Assembly: GCF_009761815.1 (NCBI RefSeq) | Contig: NZ_RWIN01000011.1 | Span: forward strand, 29,293 to 93,292 | Direction: 5' to 3' | Length of the DNA: 64,000 bases | Source: Pseudomonas sp. PB120 | GTDB taxonomy: Bacteria; Pseudomonadota; Gammaproteobacteria; Pseudomonadales; Pseudomonadaceae | In this document: positions 47,029-56,560 of the stretch, piece by piece | Layout of the letters: each line of letters starts with the position of its first letter | Numbering within the stretch: the stretch's first letter is position 1 | Position numbers and translations under genes: made by a program | Notes under the pieces: model-generated | The model's database searches: none | What the model saw: only the letters and a program-made list of their open reading frames with translations | What the model was told of the DNA's origin: nothing

Positions 47029-47900
47029 ATGCGCCTGAGTACCCGCGTTGCTGCGCTTTGTGTCGGACTTCTTGCCAGTCATCACGCCGCAGCGGCCGAG
47101 TTGCCACAACGTTGGGTCAGCGCCGGGGGCGCGCTGTCGGAGTGGGTCAGTGCGCTGGGCGCCGAGTCGAAACTGGTCGGCGCGATACCACCAGCCAGCA
47201 CCCGGAATCCCTCAAGGCATTGCCGAGCATTGGTTATCAGCGTCAGTTGTCGGCGGAAGGCATCTTGAGCCTGCGCCCGCAGATTCTGGTCGGCACCGAG
47301 GAAATGGGGCCGCCGCCGGTGCTTTCGCAGATTCGCAATGCCGGCGTGCAGGTGGAACTGTTTTCGGCGCAGCCTGACCTGTCCGCGTTGCAGGAGAATT
47401 TGCAGCACTTGGGCAAACTGCTCGGTACCGAAGCGCAGGCTGCACAGTTGCTCCAGACCTATCAGCAACAGCTTGAACAACAAAAGGTCCGGGTCACCCA
47501 GGCGCAACTGACACAAAAATCGCCGGGCGTGCTTTTGCTGGTCGGTCATGCCGGTGGCAAGCCGCTCATCGCCGGTAAAGACACCGCGGCCGATTGGCTT
47601 TTGCGTCAGGCGGGCGGGCACAACCTGGCCACGCATACCGGCTACAAACCGTTCTCTGTGGAATCCCTGGTCAGCCTGGACCCTGAGGTGTTGGTGTTTG
47701 CCGATCGTGCGCTGACCGGCGATGCGGCGCGAGCGGCCCTGTTCAAGGAAAATCCCATTCTGTCCTCGACCCGTGCGGCCAAGGAGGGGCGCGTCATGGA
47801 GCTTGATCCGACGCTGCTGGTGGGCGGGCTCGGCCCTCGGCTACCCGATGCGTTGAAGAAAATCGGTGACGGCTTCTACCCCGGCACTGCCGCCCAATGA
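47029..47900 (+). pseudogene. hmuT: Heme ABC transporter substrate-binding protein HmuT/PhuT, frameshifted
   Basis: The first 51 codons (47029-47181) give a signal peptide (VAALCVGLLASHHAAAA) and the domain start LPQRWVSAGGALSEWVSALG. The frame then shifts: the rest of the family (HPESLKALPSIGYQRQLSAE, then PQILVGTEEMGPPPVLSQIR, to the end at 47900) continues in another frame. One missing base near 47182-47183 restores a full-length protein of about 290 residues. HmuT/PhuT carries heme in the periplasm to HmuUV. A ribosome site AAGGAAG precedes the start. Because the downstream frame is otherwise clean, this is either a very recent mutation or a sequencing error. The stop overlaps the hmuU start by four bases. 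Confidence 0.85.
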
Positions 47901-48946
47901 TCGTCCTGGTCAAACCCCGTGCGTTGTTCGTGGGCCTGAGCCTGCTGTGCTTGTTGGCGATCTGGCTGTCCCTGGCGCTGGGGCCCGTGAGCCTGCCGTT
48001 GCTCGACACCCTGCGCGCAGCGTTGCGCATGCTCGGTCTGCCCATTGCGCCTGACGGTCTGGAGCAGGCTGAACTGATCCTCGGACAGATTCGCCTGCCG
48101 CGCACATTGCTGGGCTTGGCAGTGGGCGGCGTGCTGGCGTTGTCAGGGGTGGCGATGCAGGGGTTGTTTCGCAACCCTCTGGCCGATCCGGGGTTGGTTG
48201 GCGTCTCCAGCGGCGCGGCATTGGGCGCGGCATTGGGCGCGGCGATAGCGATTGTCGGCGGCTCGGCATTCGGCGGTTTGCCTGAGTCCTTCGGCCCGTA
48301 TCTGTTATCGATCTGTGCATTCCTGGGCGGCCTCGGCGTTACGTCGCTCGTGTATAGGTTGGGCCGGCGCAACGGTCAGACCCATGTCGCGACCATGCTG
48401 CTGGCCGGTATTGCGTTGACCGCATTGTCCGGCTCGGCTGTTGGGTTGTTCACCTACCTGGCGGACGACGCGACCCTGCGCACACTTGCCTTCTGGAACC
48501 TGGGCAGCCTCAACGGCGCCAGTTATTCGCGGCTCTGGCCGTTGCTGATGATCACTGTTGGCGTGGCGTTGTGGCTGCCGCGTCGGGCCAAGGCCTTGAA
48601 TGCGTTGTTGCTGGGGGAGTCGGAAGCCGGTCATCTGGGCATCGACGTCGAAGGGCTCAAGCGCGAGTTGGTGTTCTGCACGGCGCTGGGTGTCGGCGCC
48701 GCAGTGGCCGCCGCCGGGATGATTGGTTTTGTGGGGCTGGTAGTGCCGCATCTGGTGCGCCTGCTGGCCGGTCCCGATCATCGGGTGTTGCTGCCGGCCT
48801 CGGTCCTGGCGGGTGCCAGTCTTCTATTGTTTGCTGATCTGGTAGCACGACTTGCCCTGGCGCCCGCCGAGTTGCCGATCGGGATCGTCACGGCATTCAT
48901 CGGCGCGCCGTTCTTTCTGTATTTACTGCTCCGGGGGCGTGCCTGA
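47897..48946 (+). CDS. hmuU: Heme ABC transporter permease HmuU/PhuU
   Basis: A 349-residue FecCD-family permease with about ten transmembrane helices. Conserved blocks include [40 protein letters not shown] and [20 protein letters not shown]. It forms the inner membrane channel with HmuV. It overlaps hmuT and hmuV by four and one bases. Confidence 0.94.
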   Translation: MIVLVKPRALFVGLSLLCLLAIWLSLALGPVSLPLLDTLRAALRMLGLPIAPDGLEQAELILGQIRLPRTLLGLAVGGVLALSGVAMQGLFRNPLADPGLVGVSSGAALGAALGAAIAIVGGSAFGGLPESFGPYLLSICAFLGGLGVTSLVYRLGRRNGQTHVATMLLAGIALTALSGSAVGLFTYLADDATLRTLAFWNLGSLNGASYSRLWPLLMITVGVALWLPRRAKALNALLLGESEAGHLGIDVEGLKRELVFCTALGVGAAVAAAGMIGFVGLVVPHLVRLLAGPDHRVLLPASVLAGASLLLFADLVARLALAPAELPIGIVTAFIGAPFFLYLLLRGRA

Positions 48947-49713
48947 TGTTGCGAACACAGGATCTGCACATCCGCCGGGGGCAAAAAATCGTCCTGACGA
49001 ATGTCACGCTGGAGCTCAAGCCGGGTGAAGTCCTGGGTGTGCTGGGACCCAACGGCACGGGCAAAAGCACCTTGCTCGGTGCTTTATGTGGTGAATTGCA
49101 GGCTGATCAGGGCAGTGTCTGGCTGGATGATCGAGCGTTGAGTCACTGGGGCGGTATGCAGCGCGCTCAGCGTCTGGCGGTACTGCCGCAGGTGTCGACC
49201 CTGGACTTCGCCTTTCGCGTCGAAGAAGTGGTCGGCATGGGGCGCTTGCCCTACCAGAGCGGTCGGGTCCGTGATGACGAAATCGTCGCCGCCGCGTTGC
49301 TCGCCGCTGACGCCGGTCATTTGAGCGGTCGCAGCTACCTGGCGTTGTCCGGCGGCGAACGGCAACGGGTGCATCTGGCGCGGGTGCTGGCGCAGCTCTG
49401 GCCGGGGGAAACGGGTCAGACTTTATTACTCGACGAGCCGACGTCGATGCTTGATCCGTTGCACCAGCACACCACCCTGCAAGCGGTGCGCGAGTTTGCC
49501 GGTCGCGGCGCAGCCGTGTTGGTGATCCTGCATGATCTGAACCTGGCGGCGCGCTATTGTGATCGCCTGTTGCTGCTCGAAGGCGGGCGCCCGATAGCGC
49601 TCGATACGCCGGAGCAGGTGTTGCGCCCGGAACCCCTCAAGGCCGTGTTCGGGCTGGAAGTGCTGGTGCAGCAGCATCCGGAGCGTGGGCATCCGCTGAT
49701 CATCGCCCGCTGA
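48946..49713 (+). CDS. hmuV: Heme ABC transporter ATPase HmuV/PhuV
   Basis: A 255-residue ABC ATPase. Walker A is GPNGTGKST, the signature is LSGGERQRV, and Walker B is [12 protein letters not shown]; the D-loop and H-loop ([11 protein letters not shown]) follow. It powers heme import with HmuU. The start overlaps the hmuU stop by one base. Confidence 0.95.
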   Translation: MLRTQDLHIRRGQKIVLTNVTLELKPGEVLGVLGPNGTGKSTLLGALCGELQADQGSVWLDDRALSHWGGMQRAQRLAVLPQVSTLDFAFRVEEVVGMGRLPYQSGRVRDDEIVAAALLAADAGHLSGRSYLALSGGERQRVHLARVLAQLWPGETGQTLLLDEPTSMLDPLHQHTTLQAVREFAGRGAAVLVILHDLNLAARYCDRLLLLEGGRPIALDTPEQVLRPEPLKAVFGLEVLVQQHPERGHPLIIAR

Positions 49714-49734
49714 GCTTTCCAAAGGGGTGAGTGC

Positions 49735-50586
49735 ATGCGTGGGATTCTGATGTTGGCCCTGGTGTTGTTGAGTGCTTGTCAGCATGTGTCGATGCCACCG
49801 CCGGTTGCCGGTGAGATTCGCGATTTGCGCAGCGGGCAGGGCATCACGGCGCAGGAATTGATCGCTCGATTGGGGAAACCTGCGAGGGTGATCGTGGGTG
49901 AGCAGCATGACAATCGCGACCACCATGCGCTGCAATTGTGGTTGTTGCGGTCGTTAGGGGCGCGGCGACCCCAAGGCAGTCTGCTGCTGGAAATGCTCAC
50001 GCCCGATCAACAACTGCGTGTCGATGACGTTCGCCACACTTCGACACCGCCAGCGGATTTGCCCGGTGCATTAGCCTGGCAATCTGGCTGGGACTGGGAT
50101 TTATATGGGCCGATCATGCGGTTTGCCCTGGGTCAGCCGTATCCATTGCTGGCGGCCAATCTGGACGCTGTGGAAGTTCGCAGCGTCTACGCCAACCCTC
50201 CATCGCTGAGCGGGGCGCGCTCCAACGCTCCTGCGGTCCGAAACGAACTGCTGGAACAGGTCAGCGAGTCTCACTGCGGCTTGCTTCCGCAATCACAAAT
50301 GCCGGCAATGCTGGCGGTGCAGCAGCAACGTGATCGGCGCATGGCCGAACGTCTGCTGGCGGCTCCCACGCCGTCCCTGCTGTTTGCCGGTGCTTACCAT
50401 GCGCGAAAGGATGTTGGCGTGCCGATCCATGTGCTGGATCTTGGGGCGCCACAAGCGCCGATCGTTTTGATGCTGGCGCAGCAGGGCACTGTAGTCACCG
50501 CAGCCATGGCTGATTACGTCTGGTACACGTCTGCCACGCCGGCGCGGGACTACTGTGCGCAGATGCGCAAGCAATTCGGCAAGTGA
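49735..50586 (+). CDS. ChaN-family heme-associated lipoprotein (PhuW-like)
   Basis: A 283-residue lipoprotein. The lipobox is LLSAC, with the Cys at residue 15. The ChaN domain has VIVGEQHDNRDHHALQLWLL and ends in GAYHARKDVGVPIHVLDL. ChaN proteins bind heme pairs at the membrane. It is 21 bases downstream of hmuV, the place of phuW in P. aeruginosa as I recall, and so probably takes part in heme uptake. The cluster here lacks phuS and the outer membrane receptor phuR. Confidence 0.85.
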   Translation: MRGILMLALVLLSACQHVSMPPPVAGEIRDLRSGQGITAQELIARLGKPARVIVGEQHDNRDHHALQLWLLRSLGARRPQGSLLLEMLTPDQQLRVDDVRHTSTPPADLPGALAWQSGWDWDLYGPIMRFALGQPYPLLAANLDAVEVRSVYANPPSLSGARSNAPAVRNELLEQVSESHCGLLPQSQMPAMLAVQQQRDRRMAERLLAAPTPSLLFAGAYHARKDVGVPIHVLDLGAPQAPIVLMLAQQGTVVTAAMADYVWYTSATPARDYCAQMRKQFGK

Positions 50587-50607
50587 GTGGATGTCTTTTT
50601 CGCAGGC

Positions 50608-50719
50608 AAAAAAAGACCCGGCAAGAGCCGGGTCAAATAACCGTGATTAGCCTGATGAGGAGATATCTGAGAGTCCGAACCAAGGGCTTTTCAAATATCG
50701 ACCAGTCTCGCGACCAGTT
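50608..50719 (-). ncRNA. prrF: PrrF small RNA (Fur-regulated iron-sparing)
   Basis: About 112 bases. The minus strand starts AACTGGTCGCGAGACTGGTC, contains the conserved core CTCCTCATCAGGCTAATCAC, and ends with the terminator GACCCGGC, loop TCTT, GCCGGGTC and seven T. The core matches what I remember as the PrrF region that pairs with mRNAs of iron proteins such as sodB. A sigma-70 promoter with an overlapping Fur box lies directly upstream. PrrF represses iron-containing proteins when iron is short. It is placed beside the heme uptake cluster, as in P. aeruginosa, but as a single copy rather than a tandem pair. Confidence 0.9.
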
Positions 50720-50721
50720 GT

Positions 50722-50753
50722 GATAATCATAGCGATTCTCATTACCAAGTCAA
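50722..50753 (-). promoter_or_regulatory. Promoter and Fur box of prrF
   Basis: On the minus strand TTGACT (50748-50753) and TATGAT (50726-50731) are 16 bases apart, about 7 bases before the predicted start. A Fur box, GATAATCATAGCGATTCTC on the plus strand (50722-50740), matches 14 of 19 consensus bases by eye and covers the -10. Confidence 0.82.
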
Positions 50754-50839
50754 CCGCTGATTTCTGAAATAGTTGAAATGTGCCGCCTGCCCTCTGGAAA
50801 GCCCCGAAATCATTGGGGCAGCCTGCGCTTTTTCCCGGT

Positions 50840-51115
50840 TCAGTTTTTATGCCGCGATGAAATCGCGTCCAGCTGTTTATTCAGTGCTTCCTTGCGCTCG
50901 GCGGGGATGTCATTCCAGTGCACATCCATCAGGGCGCCTTCGATCGCATACAACAACACCTTGGACGCTCTGAACCCGCGTGTCCGCACGGCTCGATAGG
51001 CGTCCACCGCTCCAAGGCGACGCAAGTCCGAAGCGCTGTGAATGCCCACGGCATGCAGCCACTGCGCCGACGTCTTGCCAAGATTCTTCAGGTGTTGCAA
51101 TTCATCATTCATCAA
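50840..51115 (-). CDS. TfoX/Sxy C-terminal domain protein
   Basis: A 91-residue protein that is only the TfoX C-terminal helical domain (LKNLGKTSAQWLHAVGIHSA and LRRLGAVDAYRAVRTRG), a helix-hairpin-helix-like fold. In full-length TfoX/Sxy this domain accompanies competence gene activation, but the single-domain form has no known role. It follows the PrrF promoter region. Starts at 51115 and 51112 are both possible. Confidence 0.85.
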   Translation of the reverse strand: MMNDELQHLKNLGKTSAQWLHAVGIHSASDLRRLGAVDAYRAVRTRGFRASKVLLYAIEGALMDVHWNDIPAERKEALNKQLDAISSRHKN

Positions 51116-51356
51116 GCCTCCTTGCGACAGCCGGACGGAGCGTGGGCGAGCTTCTCAGGAGTGTAGCCATCAGTAGGAAAAGCGTGATTGTTTGGTCGGT
51201 TTCGACGCAAAAGCTTCTAAGCGGCAGCGCGTTGACGCGTCGGGAAAATTCCCGAACACGGTAGGAAAAGAGGGGAGGGAATCAGCGTTCAGGCGAACAA
51301 TACGCAGCGTCCAGCACACTGCGTGGGGTGCCGGACGTGTCGGTTGCAGGTCGTTT

Positions 51357-51701
51357 TTAGCGGGTGCGGTAACGCAGGCGTGTCCCGAAGTTCATCGACA
51401 TCAGGATTTCGTCGGCACTCAGCTCTGGCGGAAAGTAGGCGCCGGAGATCTGCGCATGGGCCAGGCTCGCGCCTTCGAGAGAGGCGTTGCGAAAGTCGAT
51501 GCCGCGCAAGTCGGCGGAGCGGAAGTACGCGTCGGTGAAGTCGACCCCCTCGGCATTCAACTCACGAAGGTCCAGCCCCCGGAAGTCGCCACCGACCATG
51601 TCGATAGGGCCTTCCAGCGGACGTTCCTTGTTGAAACCTGTGATGTCGTCTTTGTGCAGCAAGGCATAAAGCGGAGAGTCGAGAAGTTTTGGCTGGCTCA
51701 T
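51357..51701 (-). CDS. Pentapeptide repeat protein
   Basis: A 114-residue protein with about nine pentapeptide repeats (A/D-L-x-x type), seen at residues 38-88: FRGLDLRELNAEGVDFTDAY, then FRSADLRGIDFRNASLEGAS. Such repeats fold into a right-handed quadrilateral helix; some bind gyrase, but most, including this family, have no known target. The N-terminal KLLDSPLYALLHKDDITGFN part is not repetitive. It is alone on its strand. Confidence 0.85.
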   Translation of the reverse strand: MSQPKLLDSPLYALLHKDDITGFNKERPLEGPIDMVGGDFRGLDLRELNAEGVDFTDAYFRSADLRGIDFRNASLEGASLAHAQISGAYFPPELSADEILMSMNFGTRLRYRTR

Positions 51702-51751
51702 GTCACATCACCTGTTGGTTTTATGACGCCAGTATAGTGCCACTATTTGGC

Positions 51752-51781
51752 AGCCGTGAAGCCGGCGAAGGCTTCACGGCT
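51752..51781. terminator. Inverted repeat, probable terminator
   Basis: An 11-base-pair stem (AGCCGTGAAGC / GCTTCACGGCT) with an eight-base loop lies 11 bases past the stop of the APH/P-loop gene. It has no strong T-run on either strand, so termination is uncertain. Confidence 0.5.
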
Positions 51782-51792
51782 GAAATACTTTC

Positions 51793-53349
51793 TCAGAGGC
51801 CCGGCAGACGTTGGCGGATCTGTGCCACGACGGTGTCCAGGGTCCCGCTTTCATTAGTCTGAACGCGTTTGCTGCAAAGGATTTCTGCCGGTGTCAGCGC
51901 TTCGCGGCTCGCTTGCTGCGCTTCGATAACGGCCAGGTTGGCGTCAGACGGGTCCTTGTTGTCGGCCTGACGCAAGGCCAGCCAGGACTCGATCACTGCT
52001 TGCGGCGCATTGCAGTCGAGGATCAGGAACGGAGCACCGGTCGCCTCGGCAATTTTCGCCGCGCCATCACGCTGGTCGCGCTTGAGGTAAGTGGCGTCGA
52101 CCACCACCGGGAAACCGGCGCGCAGGATCACGGCCGCAATTTCATGCAGGCGAGCGTAAGTGGCGGCGCTGGCGTCTGCACTATAAATGCCGGCCTGCGG
52201 GTCGTTGGCAACCGTCTGCTCACCGAACAGGCGCTTGCGTTCTACGTCGGAGCGCAGGCGAATGGCACCCAGTGCTTCCACCAGGCGCATGGCTACGTGG
52301 CTCTTGCCGACGGCCGAAACGCCGTGGGTGATGGCCATGAAACGCGAAGGAATGGTGCTGTAGCTTTCGGCGAGGTTGGCGTAGTTGCGGTACTGGCGCA
52401 GGGTGGTGGCGCGCTGCACGGCGTCGGCCTCGGCCGGCATGCTGAACAGGCTGACCTTGGCGCGAACCAAAGCGCGGTAGGCTTTATAGAAGTTCAGCAG
52501 TTCAAGGCCTTGATAGTCGCCGGTCAGCTCCAGGTATTGGCTGATGAAGCGACGTGCCAGGCTCTTGAGGCCGCGGTCTTCCAGGTCCATTGCCAGGAAA
52601 CCGGTGTCGGCATAAACGTCGGTGAAGCGGAACGGTTCGTTGAACTCGATGCAGTCGAAGATCACGACCTTGCCATCGATCACGGTGGCGTTGCCCAAAT
52701 GGATGTCGCCATGGCATTCACGGATGAAGCCGTCAGCCTTGCGTTGAGCGAACAGCGGCTTGAGGCGTTCGAAGCTGCTTTCGGCCCAGGCTTGCAGGGC
52801 GTCGAGTTGCTGCAAGTCGGCCTTGTCGCTGAGGAAAGGGCGGATCTGATCGAAGTTCTGGCGCACGGGTGCCATGACGCTGTCCGGCGTGCCGGCTTCG
52901 TGCTCGGCCGGCACTTTCGGTGCGGTGAGGTGGAATTGCGCAATCTGCGCGGCCATCTCGTCGATGTGCGCGGTGGTCAGTTCGCCGTTGGCCTGCAGCG
53001 TGCTCAGCAGCTGGCTCTGTGGGAACTGGCGCATTTTCAGGGCGTATTCGATCGCAGGACCTTCACCACCCAACTGTGGCGCTTCGGCGCTACCGGTGAT
53101 GGGCAACACTTCAAGGTACAAATCAGTGGTCAGGCGCTGGTTCAGACGCAGTTCTTCGCCGCAGAAATGTTCACGGGCGTCGAGGGTGGTGAAGTCGAGG
53201 AAGCCGAAATTCATCGGCTTCTTCACTTTATAAGCAAAGGCGCCAGTCAGGATGACCCAGGAAATATGGGTTTCGATGACCTGGAACCCATCCACAGGAT
53301 GCGGGTACAGGGCAGGGTTTTGCAGAGCAGCGATCAGGGACTGGCTCAC
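51793..53349 (-). CDS. Bifunctional aminoglycoside phosphotransferase-like/P-loop kinase protein
   Basis: A 518-residue fusion. The N-terminal half (about 30-320) has an APH/choline-kinase-like fold with the catalytic loop ECHGDIHLGNATVIDGK and the IFDCIEFNEPFRFTDV metal site. The C-terminal half (about 330-510) is a P-loop kinase with GVSAVGKSHVAMRL and a VVDATYLKRDQRD segment. The fusion is common in proteobacteria; neither substrate is known to me. It is divergent from mrcB across about 115 bases. Confidence 0.88.
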   Translation of the reverse strand: MSQSLIAALQNPALYPHPVDGFQVIETHISWVILTGAFAYKVKKPMNFGFLDFTTLDAREHFCGEELRLNQRLTTDLYLEVLPITGSAEAPQLGGEGPAIEYALKMRQFPQSQLLSTLQANGELTTAHIDEMAAQIAQFHLTAPKVPAEHEAGTPDSVMAPVRQNFDQIRPFLSDKADLQQLDALQAWAESSFERLKPLFAQRKADGFIRECHGDIHLGNATVIDGKVVIFDCIEFNEPFRFTDVYADTGFLAMDLEDRGLKSLARRFISQYLELTGDYQGLELLNFYKAYRALVRAKVSLFSMPAEADAVQRATTLRQYRNYANLAESYSTIPSRFMAITHGVSAVGKSHVAMRLVEALGAIRLRSDVERKRLFGEQTVANDPQAGIYSADASAATYARLHEIAAVILRAGFPVVVDATYLKRDQRDGAAKIAEATGAPFLILDCNAPQAVIESWLALRQADNKDPSDANLAVIEAQQASREALTPAEILCSKRVQTNESGTLDTVVAQIRQRLPGL

Positions 53350-53466
53350 AGGCGATCCTTCAGAGTCTGGGAAAATTCGAGGCCGCCATTATGGCTGCAA
53401 GTCCGTCTGACGCAAACCTCGGAGGGCTTCTGTTGAGTATGAATAAAGTGCGTATAATCCGCCGCC

Positions 53467-55791
53467 ATGACTCGTACTCGATCCCCCCGCACTCCCAAAA
53501 AACCACCTTCCAAGGGCCTGCGCCCCTGGCTGGGCTGGGCCCTTAAACTCAGCCTGGTCGGCCTTGTGGTGCTCGCCGGGTTCGCGGTTTACCTCGACGC
53601 CATCGTCCAGGAAAAGTTCTCCGGCAAGCGCTGGACGATCCCGGCGAAGGTGTATGCACGCCCGCTGGAGCTGTTCACTGGCCAGAAGTTGAGCAAAGAC
53701 GACTTCCTGACCGAGCTCGATGCGTTGGGCTACCGACGCGAAGCCGTGAGCAATGGCCCTGGCGCTGCAGCGGTCAACGGCAACACCGTCGACTTGAATA
53801 CCCGCGGCTTCCAGTTCTATGAAGGCCTGGAAAAAGCCCAGCCGGTACGCGTGCGTTTCTCGGGCGACTACGTGGCCGAGCTTTCGGCGACGAACGGTTC
53901 GAAGCTTTCCGTGGTGCGTCTGGAACCGCTGCTGATCGGCGGCATTTATCCGAAAAACCTCGAAGACCGGATTCTGATCAAGATCGATCAGGTCCCGCCG
54001 TATCTGCTGGAAACCCTGGTCGCCGTGGAAGACCGGGATTTCTATAGCCACTGGGGCGTGTCGCCGAAGTCGATTGCGCGAGCGATCTACGTCAATACCT
54101 CGGGCGGCAAGATGACCCAGGGCGGCAGTACGCTGACGCAACAGTTGGTCAAGAACTTCTACCTGACCAGTGAACGCAGCCTGACCCGAAAACTCACGGA
54201 AGCCATGATGGCGATGCTGCTTGAGCTGCATTACGACAAGCGGGAAATTCTTGAGGCTTACCTCAACGAAGTGTTCGTCGGTCAGGATGGCCAGCGGGCG
54301 GTGCACGGTTTCGGCCTGGCGAGCCAGTTTTTCTTCGGGCAGCCATTGTCCGAGCTGAAGCTGCATCAAGTCGCGATGCTGGTGGGCATGGTCAAGGGGC
54401 CGTCCTATTACAACCCGCGACGCAATCCTGAGCGAGCGCTCGAGCGGCGTAACCTGGTGCTCGATGTGCTTGAGCAACAAGGCGTCGCCACGGCGGAGCA
54501 GGTCGCTGCGGCGAAGAAAATGCCGTTGGGTGTGACCACGCGCGGCAAGCTGGCTGACAGCTCGTTCCCGGGCTTTATCGATTTGGTTAAGCGTCAGTTG
54601 CGCGAAGACTATCGCGACGAAGACTTGACGGAAGAGGGGCTGCGGATTTTCACCAGCTTCGATCCAATCTTGCAGATGAAGGCCGAAGCGTCGGTCAACG
54701 ACACGTTCAAGCGTTTGTCCGGGCGCAAAGGCGCGGATGACGTGGAAGCGGCCATGGTCGTGACCAACCCGGAAACCGGCGAAGTCCAGGCCATGATCGG
54801 CAGTCGCCAGGCGAGTTTCGCCGGTTTCAACCGTGCACTGGATGCTGTCCGGCCCGTGGGGTCGTTGATCAAGCCGGCGGTTTATCTGACCGCCCTTGAG
54901 AAGCCGAGCCAGTACACGCTGACCAGTTGGCTGTCGGACGAGTCATTCTCGGTCAAGGGGGCTGATGGTCAGGTCTGGAAACCACAGAACTATGATCGCC
55001 GCTCCCATGGCACCGTTTTCCTGTACCAGGGCCTGGCACATTCCTACAACTTATCGACCGCGCGTCTCGGGTTGGCGGTGGGGGTGCCAAATGTCCTGAA
55101 GACTCTGGGACGTCTGGGCATAACTCGCGAATTCCCGGCGTTCCCGTCGATGCTGCTGGGCGCGGGTGGAATGACGCCGATTGAAGTGGCGACCATGTAT
55201 CAGACCCTCGCCAACGGTGGTTTCAACACACCAATGCGCGGGATCCGTAGCGTGCTGACCGCCGAAGGCGAGCCGCTCAAGCGTTACCCGTTCCAGATTC
55301 AGCAACGCTTCGACCCGGCCTCCATTTACCTGATCCAGAGCGCCATGCAGCGGGTCATGCGTGAAGGCACCGGCAGTTCGGTTTATAACGTGTTGCCAAA
55401 GACCCTGACGCTGGCCGGCAAGACCGGTACCAGTAACGATTCACGAGACAGTTGGTTCGCAGGTTTCAGCCAGGACCTGCTGGCCGTGGTCTGGCTGGGT
55501 CGCGATGACAACGGCAAGACGCCGTTCACCGGTGCGACCGGTGCATTGCAGGTCTGGACCAGTTTCATGCGCAAGGCTGATCCGCTGCCGCTGGACATGC
55601 CGCAGCCAGACAATATTGTTCAGGCATGGGTCGATTCCCGTACCGGGCAAGGCTCTGACGCCAACTGCCCAGGTGCCGTGCAGATGCCGTATATTCGCGG
55701 CAGTGAACCGCCTCCCGGCGCTGCTTGCGGTGGCGAAAGCCCTGTTTCCGGCGAAACGGTGATGGATTGGGTCAAAGGCTGGATGAACTAA
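53467..55791 (+). CDS. mrcB: Penicillin-binding protein 1B (bifunctional peptidoglycan synthase)
   Basis: A 774-residue class A PBP. A short basic cytoplasmic tail and one helix (about residues 22-43) lead to the UB2H domain. The glycosyltransferase has the catalytic Glu in VEDRDFYSHWG (about 187) and GGSTLTQQLVKNFYLT. The transpeptidase has the SxxK serine in RPVGSLIKPAVYL (about 465), the SxN in AHSYNLSTA and the KTGT box in AGKTGTSNDS (about 651). It polymerises and cross-links cell wall glycan. It is 16 bases upstream of lpoP. It is also called ponB in Pseudomonas. Confidence 0.96.
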   Translation: MTRTRSPRTPKKPPSKGLRPWLGWALKLSLVGLVVLAGFAVYLDAIVQEKFSGKRWTIPAKVYARPLELFTGQKLSKDDFLTELDALGYRREAVSNGPGAAAVNGNTVDLNTRGFQFYEGLEKAQPVRVRFSGDYVAELSATNGSKLSVVRLEPLLIGGIYPKNLEDRILIKIDQVPPYLLETLVAVEDRDFYSHWGVSPKSIARAIYVNTSGGKMTQGGSTLTQQLVKNFYLTSERSLTRKLTEAMMAMLLELHYDKREILEAYLNEVFVGQDGQRAVHGFGLASQFFFGQPLSELKLHQVAMLVGMVKGPSYYNPRRNPERALERRNLVLDVLEQQGVATAEQVAAAKKMPLGVTTRGKLADSSFPGFIDLVKRQLREDYRDEDLTEEGLRIFTSFDPILQMKAEASVNDTFKRLSGRKGADDVEAAMVVTNPETGEVQAMIGSRQASFAGFNRALDAVRPVGSLIKPAVYLTALEKPSQYTLTSWLSDESFSVKGADGQVWKPQNYDRRSHGTVFLYQGLAHSYNLSTARLGLAVGVPNVLKTLGRLGITREFPAFPSMLLGAGGMTPIEVATMYQTLANGGFNTPMRGIRSVLTAEGEPLKRYPFQIQQRFDPASIYLIQSAMQRVMREGTGSSVYNVLPKTLTLAGKTGTSNDSRDSWFAGFSQDLLAVVWLGRDDNGKTPFTGATGALQVWTSFMRKADPLPLDMPQPDNIVQAWVDSRTGQGSDANCPGAVQMPYIRGSEPPPGAACGGESPVSGETVMDWVKGWMN

Positions 55792-55807
55792 GCAAAGAGG
55801 GTTTCAA

Positions 55808-56560
55808 GTGAACAAGTGGTTGATTCCAGCGGTTACCGCCGTGGCTTTGCTCAGCGGTTGCTCCACCGTACAACGTGGTTCGATTCCGGTTGTGGATTCC
55901 GGCAGCGCGGTTTCCAACAGTGAGCGCGTTTCGGCGAATGGCGGCTTCCGCCAGACGACCGTGAAGCGTCCTGCGCAAGCTCAGACCCAAGCGATTCCGC
56001 AAGGTGATACGGGTGTAGTGGTCATGGTTCCGGGTGGCGGTGCCGTCACCTCTGCCCCGATCAGCACTTCGCCAATCACCCCGGGCCCGAGCACTCAAGG
56101 CCCTATCACGCCAGGCCCGATCGACACCTCGCCGGTCCAGTCCGCGCCGATCAATCAAGGCAGCTACACCATGCCGTCGACGCCGAGCGGGATTCCTTCG
56201 GCGAGTACCGGTGGCGGTCTGTCTGCCGATGAGCAACTGGACGGCCCGGTATTGGCGCTGCTGACCACTGCCCAGCAGCAACAGGCCAGTGGTGATCTCA
56301 ATGGTGCCTCGTCCAGCCTCGAACGCGCCCAGCGTGTCGCGCCGCGTGAGCCGCAAGTGCTTTATCGTCTGGCCCAGGTGCGCATGGCTCAAGGCGACGC
56401 GGCTCAGGCCGAACAGTTCGCCCGTCGGGGTCTGACGATGGCCAATGGTCGTCCGGACCTTCAAGCCAGCCTGTGGGGGTTGATCGCCCAGGCGCGTGAG
56501 AAGCAGGGCGACTCCGCCGGTGCTGCACTGGCGCGTCAGAAGGCCAAGGTTTCGCTGTGA
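55808..56560 (+). CDS. lpoP: Outer membrane lipoprotein LpoP, activator of PBP1b
   Basis: A 250-residue lipoprotein with a GTG start, lipobox LLSGC (Cys at 18), a long Pro/Gly/Ser/Thr-rich linker (about 25-140; repeated PI-x-PGP and TSP units) and a C-terminal tetratricopeptide domain (about 145-245; LLTTAQQQQASGDLNGASSS). The linker should span the periplasm so that the TPR domain reaches PBP1b. Placement directly after mrcB is the arrangement reported for P. aeruginosa LpoP, which replaces E. coli LpoB. Sequence identity with LpoP was judged from layout. Confidence 0.85.
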   Translation: MNKWLIPAVTAVALLSGCSTVQRGSIPVVDSGSAVSNSERVSANGGFRQTTVKRPAQAQTQAIPQGDTGVVVMVPGGGAVTSAPISTSPITPGPSTQGPITPGPIDTSPVQSAPINQGSYTMPSTPSGIPSASTGGGLSADEQLDGPVLALLTTAQQQQASGDLNGASSSLERAQRVAPREPQVLYRLAQVRMAQGDAAQAEQFARRGLTMANGRPDLQASLWGLIAQAREKQGDSAGAALARQKAKVSL

